Below, one piece after another: positions 7,866 through 15,404 of a DNA stretch of 15,509 bases; position 1 is the first letter of the stretch, and each line of letters opens with the position of its first letter. Position numbers and translations under genes: made by a program. The notes below the pieces were generated by a model. It was given only the letters and a program-made list of their open reading frames with translations, did no database searches and had not been told where the DNA came from. Source of the stretch: Christensenella sp. UBA3944 (lineage in GTDB: Bacteria > Bacillota > Clostridia > Christensenellales > DTU072); NCBI GenBank assembly GCA_002385605.1, contig DGDU01000046.1, positions 13,303-28,811 on the forward strand, in the 5' to 3' direction.

Positions 7866-8981
7866 CTAAACCACCTTGTTTTTGACTATGACTATCGGGT
7901 ATGTCAAAAAGCCCGAAATCTGCCTGTTTTCCCTTATCGTTACATTCTTGTCGGTGATGGCGTAAGCCAATGTGCTGTTTTCCATCACGACGCCGTCCTC
8001 CATTATGATGCTGTTTTTAACAACGGCGCCCTCTTGTATTCGGACATTACGGAAGAGTATGGAGTTTTCAACCGTGCCGTTAATTACGCAGCCGTCGGCG
8101 ATAAGCGAGTTTGTAACCTTGCAGTTTTTGCCGTACACGGTGGGCACGCTGTCTTTAACCTTTGTGTAGATTTTTGCTTCGCTGCCGAAAAGTTCCTCGC
8201 GGACGCACCTCTCGAGCAGCCTCATGCTCTCGGCATAGTAGGTCTTTACATCGTCGACTATGGCGGCGTAGCCCTCCACCTTGTAAGCGTAAAGCCTGCC
8301 GTTTTCCACTTCCTTGAAAAGGATATCCTTCTCGAAGTCGACATGCCCCCTGCTGTACGCGTTCTCGACATACTCTATAAGCAAATCCTTGCGGAGAACA
8401 TAGATATTCAGGGAAATCAGCTTGTCCTCTTCGCTCGGGGTTTCCTCGAAGTGCAAATCGCTTATAAACCCTTCTGTATTTTCGGTGATAACCACCCTTA
8501 AGGACGAATTCACTTTTGCTTTGTGGCAAAGTACGGTGACATCGGCCTTCTTTTCGATATGTGTGTTAAGAACCTTTACAATGTCGATGTTTGCCGCCAC
8601 ATTGCAGTTGCTTACAACTACATAATCTTCGGGCGCCCTCTTTATAAAGTCAAGTATGGTGTAGATAGCCTCTATCTTTCCTTTATAAACCTCGCGGGCG
8701 GTGTTAAGCACGAAGGGAGGGAATACGGCTATACCGCTGTTTTTGCGGTTTAAGTCCCAATCTCTGCCCATGCGGATGTGGTCCATAAGCGAGCTGTAAT
8801 TGTTGCGGGTTATTATGCCTATCCTCGTTATGTTGGAATTTACGAGGTTGGAGAGGGCAAAGTCTATCAGCCTGTACCTGCCGCCGAAAGGCAGGGAGGC
8901 CGTGGTGCGGTGCAGAGTAAGCTCGTTAAGTTTGCTTTCGTTGCCCGAGGCGAACAAAACGCTCATCATCTTGTTATTCAT
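7866..8981 (-). CDS. glgD: Non-catalytic ADP-glucose pyrophosphorylase subunit GlgD
   Basis: A 371-residue GlgC paralogue with the same fold: a nucleotidyltransferase domain (about 1-250) then a left-handed beta-helix of hexapeptide repeats (about 285-350). Aligned by eye with GlgC next door, key active-site residues are lost: GTRL becomes ESKL (Lys17), the Lys of AKPAVPF becomes Thr27, catalytic Asp of SGDH becomes Cys126, and Lys of FEEKP becomes Thr181. This matches known GlgD proteins of Bacillota, such as that of Geobacillus, which assemble with GlgC and raise its activity. It starts 1 nt after the glgC stop. A full AGGAGGT (8989-8995) inside the last glgC codons sits 7 nt before the ATG. 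Confidence 0.95.
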   Translation of the reverse strand: MNNKMMSVLFASGNESKLNELTLHRTTASLPFGGRYRLIDFALSNLVNSNITRIGIITRNNYSSLMDHIRMGRDWDLNRKNSGIAVFPPFVLNTAREVYKGKIEAIYTILDFIKRAPEDYVVVSNCNVAANIDIVKVLNTHIEKKADVTVLCHKAKVNSSLRVVITENTEGFISDLHFEETPSEEDKLISLNIYVLRKDLLIEYVENAYSRGHVDFEKDILFKEVENGRLYAYKVEGYAAIVDDVKTYYAESMRLLERCVREELFGSEAKIYTKVKDSVPTVYGKNCKVTNSLIADGCVINGTVENSILFRNVRIQEGAVVKNSIIMEDGVVMENSTLAYAITDKNVTIRENRQISGFLTYPIVIVKNKVV

Positions 8982-8982
8982 C

Positions 8983-10179
8983 TTATTTACCTCCTGCCAT
9001 TTCGCCGGCCTTGACGATTGTGCCGCTGCCGAATACGGTGTCGGGCGGCATAACGGCTATCTTCCACTCGCCTCCGACGGGCCCGTCCTGCGGCTCGCCT
9101 ATTACCGAGCCCTCGCCTATCACGGTGTTCCACCCGACTATGGCGTGGTCTACTACCGCGCCTTTTTTGATGTGGGCGTCGGGCATTATTATGCTGTTTG
9201 TAACCCTTGAGCCTTCCTCTATGGTCACGCCCGTGAAGATAATTGAATTTTCCACCTTGCCGTCGATATTGGCGCCCTCGCTTATAACGCTGTTTATAAG
9301 GGAGGCCTTCTCGCCTATGAAGTGCGGCGGCTCGGCGGCGTTACGGGCGTATATCTTCCAATCCTTGTTTTTCAAATTTATCTCGGATGAGGCGTCCAAA
9401 AGGTCCATATTGGCTTCCCAAAGCGAGCTTATTGTGCCAACATCCTTCCAATAGCCCGAGAACTCGTAGGCAAACATCCTCTCGCCCGCCTCAAGCATAG
9501 CGGGTATGATGTTTTTGCCGAAGTCGTTGGAGCTGTTCTTATCCTCCTCGTCCAGGATCAGGTATTTTTTAAGCTTCTCCCAGGTGAAGATGTATATGCC
9601 CATGCTGGCCTTTGTGGACTTGGGGTTTTTCGGCTTTTCCTCAAACTCGTAAATCCTGCCGTCGGGGCGGGTGTTCATAATGCCGAAGCGGCTGGCTTCC
9701 TCGATGGGCACATTTATTACGGCTATCGTGCAGTCCGCGTTAGAAAGCTTGTGGAAGGCAAGCATCCTGCTGTAATCCATTTTGTAGATGTGGTCGCCCG
9801 AGAGTATAAGCACATACTCGGGGTTGTACCTGTCCACAAAGTCTATGTTCTGGTAGATGGCGTTGGCGGTACCTTTATACCACTCGCCCGATTTGGCTTT
9901 CTGGTAGGGAGGAAGGACAAAGGCGCCGCCGTTAAGCCTGTCGAGGTCCCAGGGCTGGCCGTTACCTATATATTGGTTCAGCTCGAAAGGCTGATACTGC
10001 GTCAGCACGCCTATCGTATCAATGCCGGAGTTTATAGTGTTTGAAAGGGTAAAGTCTATAATCCTGTACTTGCCCCCGAAGGGAACTGCCGGTTTGGCGA
10101 CCTTTTGGGTAAGAACGCCAAGACGCGTGCCCTGCCCGCCCGCGAGCAGCATGGCGACGCATTCTTTTCTGCTAAACAT
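8983..10179 (-). CDS. glgC: Glucose-1-phosphate adenylyltransferase, catalytic subunit
   Basis: A 398-residue enzyme making ADP-glucose from ATP and glucose-1-phosphate, the committed step of glycogen synthesis. The N-terminal domain has LAGGQGTRL (12-20) and KPAVPFGGKYR (29-39). SGDHIYKMDY (127-136) holds the metal-binding Asp129, and FEEKP (179-183) holds Lys182, which should contact the sugar phosphate. The C-terminal beta-helix (about 290-390) has repeated hexapeptides (NSVISEGANI, NSIIFTGVTI, NSIIMPDAHI). All catalytic residues are present, unlike in GlgD. Its start lies 1 nt after the glgB stop, and its AAGGAGG (10186-10192) also encodes the last residues of GlgB (K-E-E), so the two genes are likely translationally coupled. 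Confidence 0.97.
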   Translation of the reverse strand: MFSRKECVAMLLAGGQGTRLGVLTQKVAKPAVPFGGKYRIIDFTLSNTINSGIDTIGVLTQYQPFELNQYIGNGQPWDLDRLNGGAFVLPPYQKAKSGEWYKGTANAIYQNIDFVDRYNPEYVLILSGDHIYKMDYSRMLAFHKLSNADCTIAVINVPIEEASRFGIMNTRPDGRIYEFEEKPKNPKSTKASMGIYIFTWEKLKKYLILDEEDKNSSNDFGKNIIPAMLEAGERMFAYEFSGYWKDVGTISSLWEANMDLLDASSEINLKNKDWKIYARNAAEPPHFIGEKASLINSVISEGANIDGKVENSIIFTGVTIEEGSRVTNSIIMPDAHIKKGAVVDHAIVGWNTVIGEGSVIGEPQDGPVGGEWKIAVMPPDTVFGSGTIVKAGEMAGGK

Positions 10180-10180
10180 A

Positions 10181-12067
10181 TCATTCCTCCTTTATTAACT
10201 TTAATATAAGCGCGCTGTTGCCTTCTAAGTCTATCGTGAGTATGTTGTTAAAGCCGTGCATCGGTACGGATTCCGACTCGTATGCTTCCTTAATCGCCGT
10301 TTCGCCGCCGAACTCTTTGGCGTTTGTATTCAGAATTACCTTATACTTGCCGGCCTCGGGCACGCCGAAGCAGTAGCCCTTGCGAAGCACATCCGAAAAG
10401 CTTATTATTACTATTATCTTGTTGCCCGCGGAGTCCGACCTGTAATAGGCGATAACATTCTGCGTCTTGTCGTCCATCACTATCCAGCGGAAGCCCTCGG
10501 GCTGCGAATCCAGCTCGTGCAGGGGCTTTTCGCTAAGGTACAATTTATTGAGCGCCTTACAGAAATCCTTAAGCTTCGCGTGGCTTTCGTACTCGAGAAG
10601 CATCCAATCGAGCTCCTTGCGGTAGTCCCACTCAATAAACTGCCCGAACTCGTTGCCCATGAAGTTGAGTTTCTTGCCGGGATGCGTGAATTGGTACACA
10701 TAAAGGGCCTTGAGCGCCGCGAATTTCTCGGCGTAGTTTCCTTCCATCTTCGATATCATCGAGCCCTTGCCGTGCACAACCTCGTCGTGCGAAAAGGGCA
10801 GAATGAAGTTTTCGCTGAAGGCGTAGGTTATCGAGAATGTAAGCTTGTCGTGGGCGCCCTTCCTGAAGAAGGGGTCTATGCTCTCGTAGGTAAGGATGTC
10901 GTTCATCCAGCCCATATTCCATTTATAGTTGAAGCCAAGCCCGCCTACCGAGGGTGGCATGGTCACCATGGGGAAGGCAGTCGATTCCTCGGCTATCATA
11001 ACGGCGTGGGGGTACTTTGTAAGGATGGTGCGGTTGAATTTTTGAATAAACTCGATCGCCTCGAGGTTATAGTTGCCGCCCTGGGCGTTGGGGTGCCACT
11101 CGCCCTCCTTGCGGTCGTAGTCAAGATAAAGCATAGACGCCACGGCGTCCAGCCTTAAGCCGTCTATATGATAGTAGTCCAGCCAGAAAGCCGCCGCCGA
11201 CATAAGGAAGGAGTTTACCTCGGGGCGCCCGTAGTCGAACACCCTTGTGCCCCAGCCCTTGTGCTCCTGCTTAGAGGGGTCGGAATATTCGTAAAGAGGG
11301 GCTCCGTCAAACTCGTACAGGCCGAAGCTGTCCTTCGGGAAATGCGATATAACAAAATCCAGTATTACGCCTATGCCTTCCCTGTGGCAGGCGTCCACAA
11401 ACGCCATAAAGTCGTGCGGGGTGCCGAACCTCGAGGTAGGCGCGAACAGGCAGCCCACCTGATACCCCCAGCTGCCCTCGTAGGGGTGCTCGGTAACGGG
11501 CAGAAGCTCTATGTGGGTGTAGCCCATCTCCTTTACATAAGGTATCAGGGTGTCTATCAGTTCAAGATAGGTGAGGTAGGAGCCGTCGGCGTGCCTCTTC
11601 CACGAGCCCAGATGAACCTCATAGATGTTCATGGGCAGCTTGTAGTGGTTTTTGTAACTCCTGCGCTCCATATAATCGTTGTCGTTCCAGCGGTAGCCGT
11701 TAAGGTCGTATATCTTGCTCGCCGTGGCGGGCGGTGTTTCGGTGTGCAGGGCGTAAGGGTCGGCCTTGTGCCTTATAACCCCGTCTACCCCTTCTATGCT
11801 GAATTTATAATTGTCGTATTTTTTGAGCCCGGGAATAAAGCACTCCCAGATGCCGCCGCCTATCCTCTCCATTTTATTAACGCCGTGCTTCCAGCCGTTA
11901 AAGTCGCCCACAACGGATACCGATTTTGCCCTGGGCGCCCAACAGCGGAATCTCCAGCACTTTTTGCCGCCGCGCGCGACATAGCTAAGCTTGAACAGCT
12001 TATACGACTCGAAGTTGGTGCCTTCGTTGAATAAATAAATCGGGTAGTCTAGTTTGTTCTTTGGCAT
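10181..12067 (-). CDS. glgB: 1,4-alpha-glucan branching enzyme
   Basis: A 628-residue GH13_9/CBM48 enzyme that moves short glucan chains to alpha-1,6 positions of growing glycogen. The CBM48 domain (about 35-120) shows FRCWAPRAKSVSVVGDFNGW. The barrel shows NIYEVHLGSW (147-156), DFVISHF (237-243), GLRLDAVASMLYLDY with nucleophile Asp307, MIAEEST with Glu360 as acid/base, and FSHDEV (425-430). Length fits a GlgB lacking the extra N1 module of the E. coli enzyme (about 730 residues). The ATG at 12067 lies inside ispE, overlapping its 3' end by 19 nt in another frame. CGGAG lies about 5 nt before the ATG, within ispE. It leads the glycogen genes proper. Confidence 0.96.
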   Translation of the reverse strand: MPKNKLDYPIYLFNEGTNFESYKLFKLSYVARGGKKCWRFRCWAPRAKSVSVVGDFNGWKHGVNKMERIGGGIWECFIPGLKKYDNYKFSIEGVDGVIRHKADPYALHTETPPATASKIYDLNGYRWNDNDYMERRSYKNHYKLPMNIYEVHLGSWKRHADGSYLTYLELIDTLIPYVKEMGYTHIELLPVTEHPYEGSWGYQVGCLFAPTSRFGTPHDFMAFVDACHREGIGVILDFVISHFPKDSFGLYEFDGAPLYEYSDPSKQEHKGWGTRVFDYGRPEVNSFLMSAAAFWLDYYHIDGLRLDAVASMLYLDYDRKEGEWHPNAQGGNYNLEAIEFIQKFNRTILTKYPHAVMIAEESTAFPMVTMPPSVGGLGFNYKWNMGWMNDILTYESIDPFFRKGAHDKLTFSITYAFSENFILPFSHDEVVHGKGSMISKMEGNYAEKFAALKALYVYQFTHPGKKLNFMGNEFGQFIEWDYRKELDWMLLEYESHAKLKDFCKALNKLYLSEKPLHELDSQPEGFRWIVMDDKTQNVIAYYRSDSAGNKIIVIISFSDVLRKGYCFGVPEAGKYKVILNTNAKEFGGETAIKEAYESESVPMHGFNNILTIDLEGNSALILKLIKEE

Positions 12068-12909
12068 ATCCGCTCCGTATCGAACCCCACCGCCCGTATG
12101 CCTCTGTCGGCAAGGCTAAAGGATTCCAGTTGTTCTTTTGCTTTGATATACAGCCCGGGACAATCGGTAAAGCCTATAAAACCGCTTCCGCTGCCCGTCA
12201 TTACCGCCTGCGAAAATCCCGCTTCTTTTAATATTTTCAATAAAACTTCAAGTTCGGGCTTTATCGTGAGCGCCGCCCTTTGCAGGGCGTTCGCCGCGGG
12301 GCTGTCCCCCTTCAAAAACCCGTCTATATCCGCCTTATCCCCTCCGATTCTGTCATATGTGGCGTACGCCTCGGCGGTGCTTATCCCGTAATCGGGTATC
12401 ACTACCGCCCCCATATACCTCTTTATCTCCACGGGTGTTACTTCCTCGCCCGAGCCCCTCACCCTTACCGGCCTGCCGGCGTACATCGCGGGCACATCGC
12501 TGCCTATCCTTATAAGGATGCTTGCGGGTATGTCCGGAAGCCCGTAAACCTCCCTTATCCCTCTGGCGACCCCCGCGGCGTCGGCGGAAGAGCCTCCCAT
12601 CCCCGCCCCTTCGGGTATGCGCTTTTCTATAAGGATATCCGCCCCCTTAAGCCCGTAGGCGCCGCAGATAAGCTTTGCCGCCTTAAGCGCGGTATCGTTT
12701 TGGTAACGCCTGCCGTCGGTATATGCAACCCTTATCGTGTCCGAAACCTTCACCGTCACGGTGTCGCAAAGGCCTATCGGTGCTATTACGGTGTCTATGA
12801 GGTGCATACCTCCGCTGACCCCCGTAATGTCAAGGCAGAGATTTATTTTCGCTCTCGCCTCTATAATAGCCGCATCGCCGACCGTACTTTTCATAATGAT
12901 ATTATACAT
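12049..12909 (-). CDS. ispE: 4-diphosphocytidyl-2-C-methyl-D-erythritol kinase
   Basis: A GHMP-family kinase, up to 286 residues, of the MEP isoprenoid pathway; it phosphorylates CDP-methylerythritol with ATP. Visible motifs are ARAKINLCLD with catalytic Lys21, the ATP loop PEGAGMGGSSADAA (99-112), GSDVPA with catalytic Asp138, and the C-terminal GHMP glycine motif TGSGSGFIGF (238-247). The start is uncertain. Met1 (12909) has AAGGAG only 2 nt upstream, unusually close. Met6 (ATG 12894-12892) would bring the N-terminus nearer to family length, where the KINL Lys is usually around residue 10, and it sits where a promoter overlapping Met1 would start transcription. The gene overlaps glgB by 19 nt and is the first gene of the apparent operon, an unexpected partner for glycogen genes. 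Confidence 0.93.
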   Translation of the reverse strand: MYNIIMKSTVGDAAIIEARAKINLCLDITGVSGGMHLIDTVIAPIGLCDTVTVKVSDTIRVAYTDGRRYQNDTALKAAKLICGAYGLKGADILIEKRIPEGAGMGGSSADAAGVARGIREVYGLPDIPASILIRIGSDVPAMYAGRPVRVRGSGEEVTPVEIKRYMGAVVIPDYGISTAEAYATYDRIGGDKADIDGFLKGDSPAANALQRAALTIKPELEVLLKILKEAGFSQAVMTGSGSGFIGFTDCPGLYIKAKEQLESFSLADRGIRAVGFDTERICQRTN

Positions 12910-12929
12910 TACTCCTTAGCATAAATCAA
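12901..12929 (-). promoter_or_regulatory. Candidate promoter overlapping the ispE start
   Basis: On the minus strand, TTGATT (12924-12929) and a perfect TATAAT (12901-12906) are 17 bp apart. The -10 box coincides with codons 2-3 of the longest ispE frame. A start about 7 nt downstream falls at or near ATG 12894 (Met6), which would give a leaderless or nearly leaderless ispE message. It could be the promoter for ispE and the glg operon; alternatively the -10 match is chance and transcription starts upstream. Confidence 0.45.
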
Positions 12930-12983
12930 TGGTAAAAAAGAAAGAGAAAGTAACAAGCCCGCTTTGCACTCTTGTAAATTTTC

Positions 12984-12995
12984 AAAAAAATTTTT
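12984..12995. other. A-tract/T-tract upstream of the metY promoter
   Basis: A run of seven As followed by five Ts lies about 20 bp upstream of the -35 box of the plus-strand promoter. It may be intrinsically bent or act as an UP-like element. Apart from this and a purine-rich stretch (12931-12950), nothing else is seen in the ispE-proximal half of the intergenic region. Confidence 0.3.
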
Positions 12996-12998
12996 CAG

Positions 12999-13068
12999 AA
13001 ATTGGTATTTTTCGTTGACAAAAACATAAATTGGTATTATTATGATACCAACCTACTCGGTTGGTAGG
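12999..13068 (+). promoter_or_regulatory. Predicted operator array in the metY promoter
   Basis: TTGGTA occurs at 13002-13007, 13031-13036 and 13061-13066, and its complement TACCAA at 13046-13051. These form two perfect inverted repeats: TTGGTAT-N7-ATACCAA (13031-13051) and TACCAACC-N5-GGTTGGTA (13046-13066), which share the middle half-site. AAATTGGTATT is also directly repeated (12999-13009 and 13028-13038). The last three half-sites step by 15 bp. The array covers the -10, the predicted start and the region upstream of the -35, as expected for a repressor operator. The likely binder is the Rrf2-type protein encoded downstream at the window end (inference). Confidence 0.65.
13015..13043 (+). 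promoter_or_regulatory. Sigma-A promoter of the metY-cysK cluster
   Basis: A perfect TTGACA (13015-13020), a 17-bp spacer and TATTAT (13038-13043). The predicted start near 13050 gives a leader of about 45 nt, too short for a SAM riboswitch or T-box, so control is more likely by a protein at the overlapping inverted repeats. Confidence 0.8.
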
Positions 13069-13094
13069 TAATAAAATCGAAGGAAGTAAAGACC

Positions 13095-14378
13095 ATGGCA
13101 GATTATAAGTTCGAAACCTTACAGGTTCACGCGGGGCAGGAGAGCCCCGATCCCGCAACGGACGCCCGTGCGGTACCCATTTACGCCACCACCTCTTATG
13201 TCTTTAAGAACTCCGCGACGGCAGCGGGGCGTTTCGGCCTTACCGAAGGCGGAAACATTTACACCAGGTTAATGAACCCCACCTCCGATGTCTTCGAGAA
13301 GCGCATAGCCGCGCTTGAAGGTGGCGCGGCGGCTCTTGCCACGGCCTCGGGCTCGTCGGCAATTACCTACGCCGTGCAAAACATCGCTCTCGCGGGCGAC
13401 CACATCGTATCCGCCTCCAACATTTACGGCGGCACCTACAACCTGTTCGCCCACACCCTTAAGGACCAGGGCATAGACGCCACCTTCGTCGACCCCGCCG
13501 ACCTCGGGGGCTTTGAGAAGGCCATTAAGCCCAACACCAAACTTATCTTTGCCGAAACCCTGGGTAACCCCAGCTCGGATGTCATCGACATCGGGGCGCT
13601 GGCGGACATCGCCCACCGCAACGGCATCCCCCTTATCGTCGATAACACCTTCGCCACCCCCTACCTTTTCCGCCCCATAGAGTACGGAGCGGATATCGTA
13701 GTGCACTCCGCGACCAAGTTTATAGGCGGGCACGGCACCGTACTGGGCGGCGTCATTATCGACTCGGGCAAATTCGACTGGACGCAAAACGACAAGTTCC
13801 CCGGCATCAGCCAGCCCAACCCCTCCTACTGGGGCGTTGTGTTCGCCAAGGCCGTCGGAAACCTCGCTTACATAATCAAACTCCGCACCACCTTAATGAG
13901 AGACCAGGGCGCGGCGATCTCCCCCTTCAACTCCTTCCTGCTCCTGCAAGGGCTCGAGACCCTGTCGCTTCGCGTAGAGCGCCATGTTCAAAACGCCCTT
14001 AAGGTTGCCGAGTACCTCAAAACCCACCCGCAGGTGGAAAAGGTAAACCACCCCTCGCTCGAAACGGGCAGGAAGAAGGAGCTTTACGACAGCTACTTCC
14101 CGAACGGCGCGGCCTCAATCTTCACCTTCGAGATTAAGGGCGACGGCGCGACGGCGCAAAAGTTCACCGAGAGCCTTAAGCTCTTCTCCCTTCTCGCAAA
14201 TGTTGCCGATGTCAAGAGCCTCGTAATCCATCCCGCCTCGACGACGCACTCGCAGCTCTCCAAAGAGGAGCTTCTCAAGATAGGCATCAAGCCCACCACG
14301 GTACGCCTGTCCGTAGGCACCGAGCATATCGACGATATCATCGCGGACCTCGCGCAGGCATTCGAGGCGGTAAAATAG
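13095..14378 (+). CDS. metY: O-acetylhomoserine sulfhydrylase
   Basis: A 427-residue PLP enzyme of the Cys/Met metabolism (trans-sulfuration) family. It would make homocysteine from O-acetylhomoserine and sulfide in the cytosol. Visible motifs are the phosphate-binding YTRLMNPT (56-63), ASGSSA (84-89), VDNTFATPY with Asp183 that pairs with the PLP ring nitrogen, and HSATKFIGGHG with PLP Lys208. Length (about 425-430) and the insertion around 225-260 (DWTQNDKFPGISQPNPSYWG) favour the sulfhydrylase over cystathionine gamma-synthase or beta-lyase (about 380). A GAAGGAAG ribosome site lies about 9 nt before the ATG. It is the first gene of a plus-strand sulfur cluster with cysK and a regulator, divergent from ispE. 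Confidence 0.95.
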   Translation: MADYKFETLQVHAGQESPDPATDARAVPIYATTSYVFKNSATAAGRFGLTEGGNIYTRLMNPTSDVFEKRIAALEGGAAALATASGSSAITYAVQNIALAGDHIVSASNIYGGTYNLFAHTLKDQGIDATFVDPADLGGFEKAIKPNTKLIFAETLGNPSSDVIDIGALADIAHRNGIPLIVDNTFATPYLFRPIEYGADIVVHSATKFIGGHGTVLGGVIIDSGKFDWTQNDKFPGISQPNPSYWGVVFAKAVGNLAYIIKLRTTLMRDQGAAISPFNSFLLLQGLETLSLRVERHVQNALKVAEYLKTHPQVEKVNHPSLETGRKKELYDSYFPNGAASIFTFEIKGDGATAQKFTESLKLFSLLANVADVKSLVIHPASTTHSQLSKEELLKIGIKPTTVRLSVGTEHIDDIIADLAQAFEAVK

Positions 14379-14388
14379 CGTAGTTTTG

Positions 14389-14415
14389 TGCTATAATTAA
14401 AAGCGGGACACCGCT
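14389..14415 (+). promoter_or_regulatory. Possible internal extended -10 promoter and hairpin before cysK
   Basis: A perfect extended -10, TG-C-TATAAT (14389-14397), lies just past the metY stop, but no good -35 is seen 17 bp upstream. A 5-bp hairpin AGCGG-GACA-CCGCT (14402-14415) follows near the would-be start, without a T-run, so it is not an obvious terminator. cysK may therefore have its own transcript as well as read-through from metY. Confidence 0.4.
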
Positions 14416-14444
14416 CGAAATATAAATAAGGAGATGATATAATA

Positions 14445-15377
14445 ATGTCCAAAATCTACACATCGGCCGACCAGCTTATCGGCAAAACGCCGATGCTAAG
14501 GCTAACCAATCTGGAGAAAAAGCTCGGCCTTAACGCCAGGATAATAGCAAAGCTCGAATACTACAACCCCGCCGGTTCGGTAAAGGACCGTATCGCCAAG
14601 TCGATGATAGACGACGCCGAGGCGAGCGGCAAACTTAAGCCCGGCGCGGTTATTATCGAGCCCACTTCGGGCAACACAGGCATAGGGCTTGCGGCCGTGG
14701 CGGCGGCAAGAGGCTACAAGCTTATGATTGTTATGCCCGAGACGATGTCTGTCGAGCGCCGCCAGCTCATGAAGGCCTACGGGGCCGAAATCGTCCTTTC
14801 GGACGGCGCTAAAGGCATGCGCGGGGCGATAGCCAAAGCCGAAGAGCTTGCCGCCGAAATCCCCGGAAGCTTTATCCCCGGGCAGTTCGACAACCCCGCC
14901 AACCCCAAGGTTCACCGCGAAACCACGGGCCCCGAAATCTTCGAGGATACCGACGGCGAAGTCGATATCTTTGTCGCGGGCGTAGGCACGGGCGGCACGA
15001 TAACGGGCGCGGGCGAGTACCTGAAGGAAAGGATCCCCTACCTCAAAATCGTGGCGGTAGAGCCCGCCTCCTCCCCCGTACTTTCGACGGGCACGGCGGG
15101 GCTGCACAAGATTCAGGGCATAGGCGCGGGCTTCGTCCCCAAGGTGCTCAACACGGGCATTTACGACGAAATCATAACCGTCACCAACGAGGATGCCTTT
15201 GCCACGGGTAAACTTATCGGCAGGACGGAGGGCGTTCTGGTGGGTATCTCTTCGGGCGCGGCTACCTGGGCGGCAATCGAGCTTGCCAAGCGCCCCGAAA
15301 ACGAGGGCAAGACTATCGTCGTAATACTCCCCGATACCGGCGAGCGCTACCTCTCCACCCCCCTGTTCGCCGACTAA
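14445..15377 (+). CDS. cysK: Cysteine synthase (O-acetylserine sulfhydrylase A)
   Basis: A 310-residue fold-type II PLP enzyme that makes cysteine from O-acetylserine and sulfide. Motifs are the PLP lysine in NPAGSVKDRI (Lys47), the substrate loop PTSGNTG (73-79), the phosphate-binding GTGGT (181-185), GISSGA (267-272) and the C-terminal PDTGERYLST (296-305). Length is typical for CysK (about 305-320) with no extra regulatory domain, unlike cystathionine beta-synthase. AAGGAG lies 11 nt before the ATG; a nearer ATG just after it is followed by a stop after one codon and is not a real start. It lies 66 nt after metY and 24-27 nt before the regulator gene. Confidence 0.96.
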   Translation: MSKIYTSADQLIGKTPMLRLTNLEKKLGLNARIIAKLEYYNPAGSVKDRIAKSMIDDAEASGKLKPGAVIIEPTSGNTGIGLAAVAAARGYKLMIVMPETMSVERRQLMKAYGAEIVLSDGAKGMRGAIAKAEELAAEIPGSFIPGQFDNPANPKVHRETTGPEIFEDTDGEVDIFVAGVGTGGTITGAGEYLKERIPYLKIVAVEPASSPVLSTGTAGLHKIQGIGAGFVPKVLNTGIYDEIITVTNEDAFATGKLIGRTEGVLVGISSGAATWAAIELAKRPENEGKTIVVILPDTGERYLSTPLFAD

Positions 15378-15404
15378 ACCAACACAAACGAGGTAACCGA
15401 ATTG

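Noticed and set aside
13050..13094. Possible SAM riboswitch or T-box in the metY leader
   Set aside because: The leader from the predicted start is only about 45 nt and shows no terminator hairpin or T-box motif; the visible repeats are DNA palindromes over the promoter.
13269..13787. Minus-strand 172-codon frame opposite metY
   Set aside because: It is Gly/Val-rich shadow coding opposite a clear PLP enzyme, with no independent support.
14402..14415. Rho-independent terminator between metY and cysK
   Set aside because: The stem is only 5 bp and is followed by CGAAATATAAATAAGG with no T-run, so termination is unlikely.
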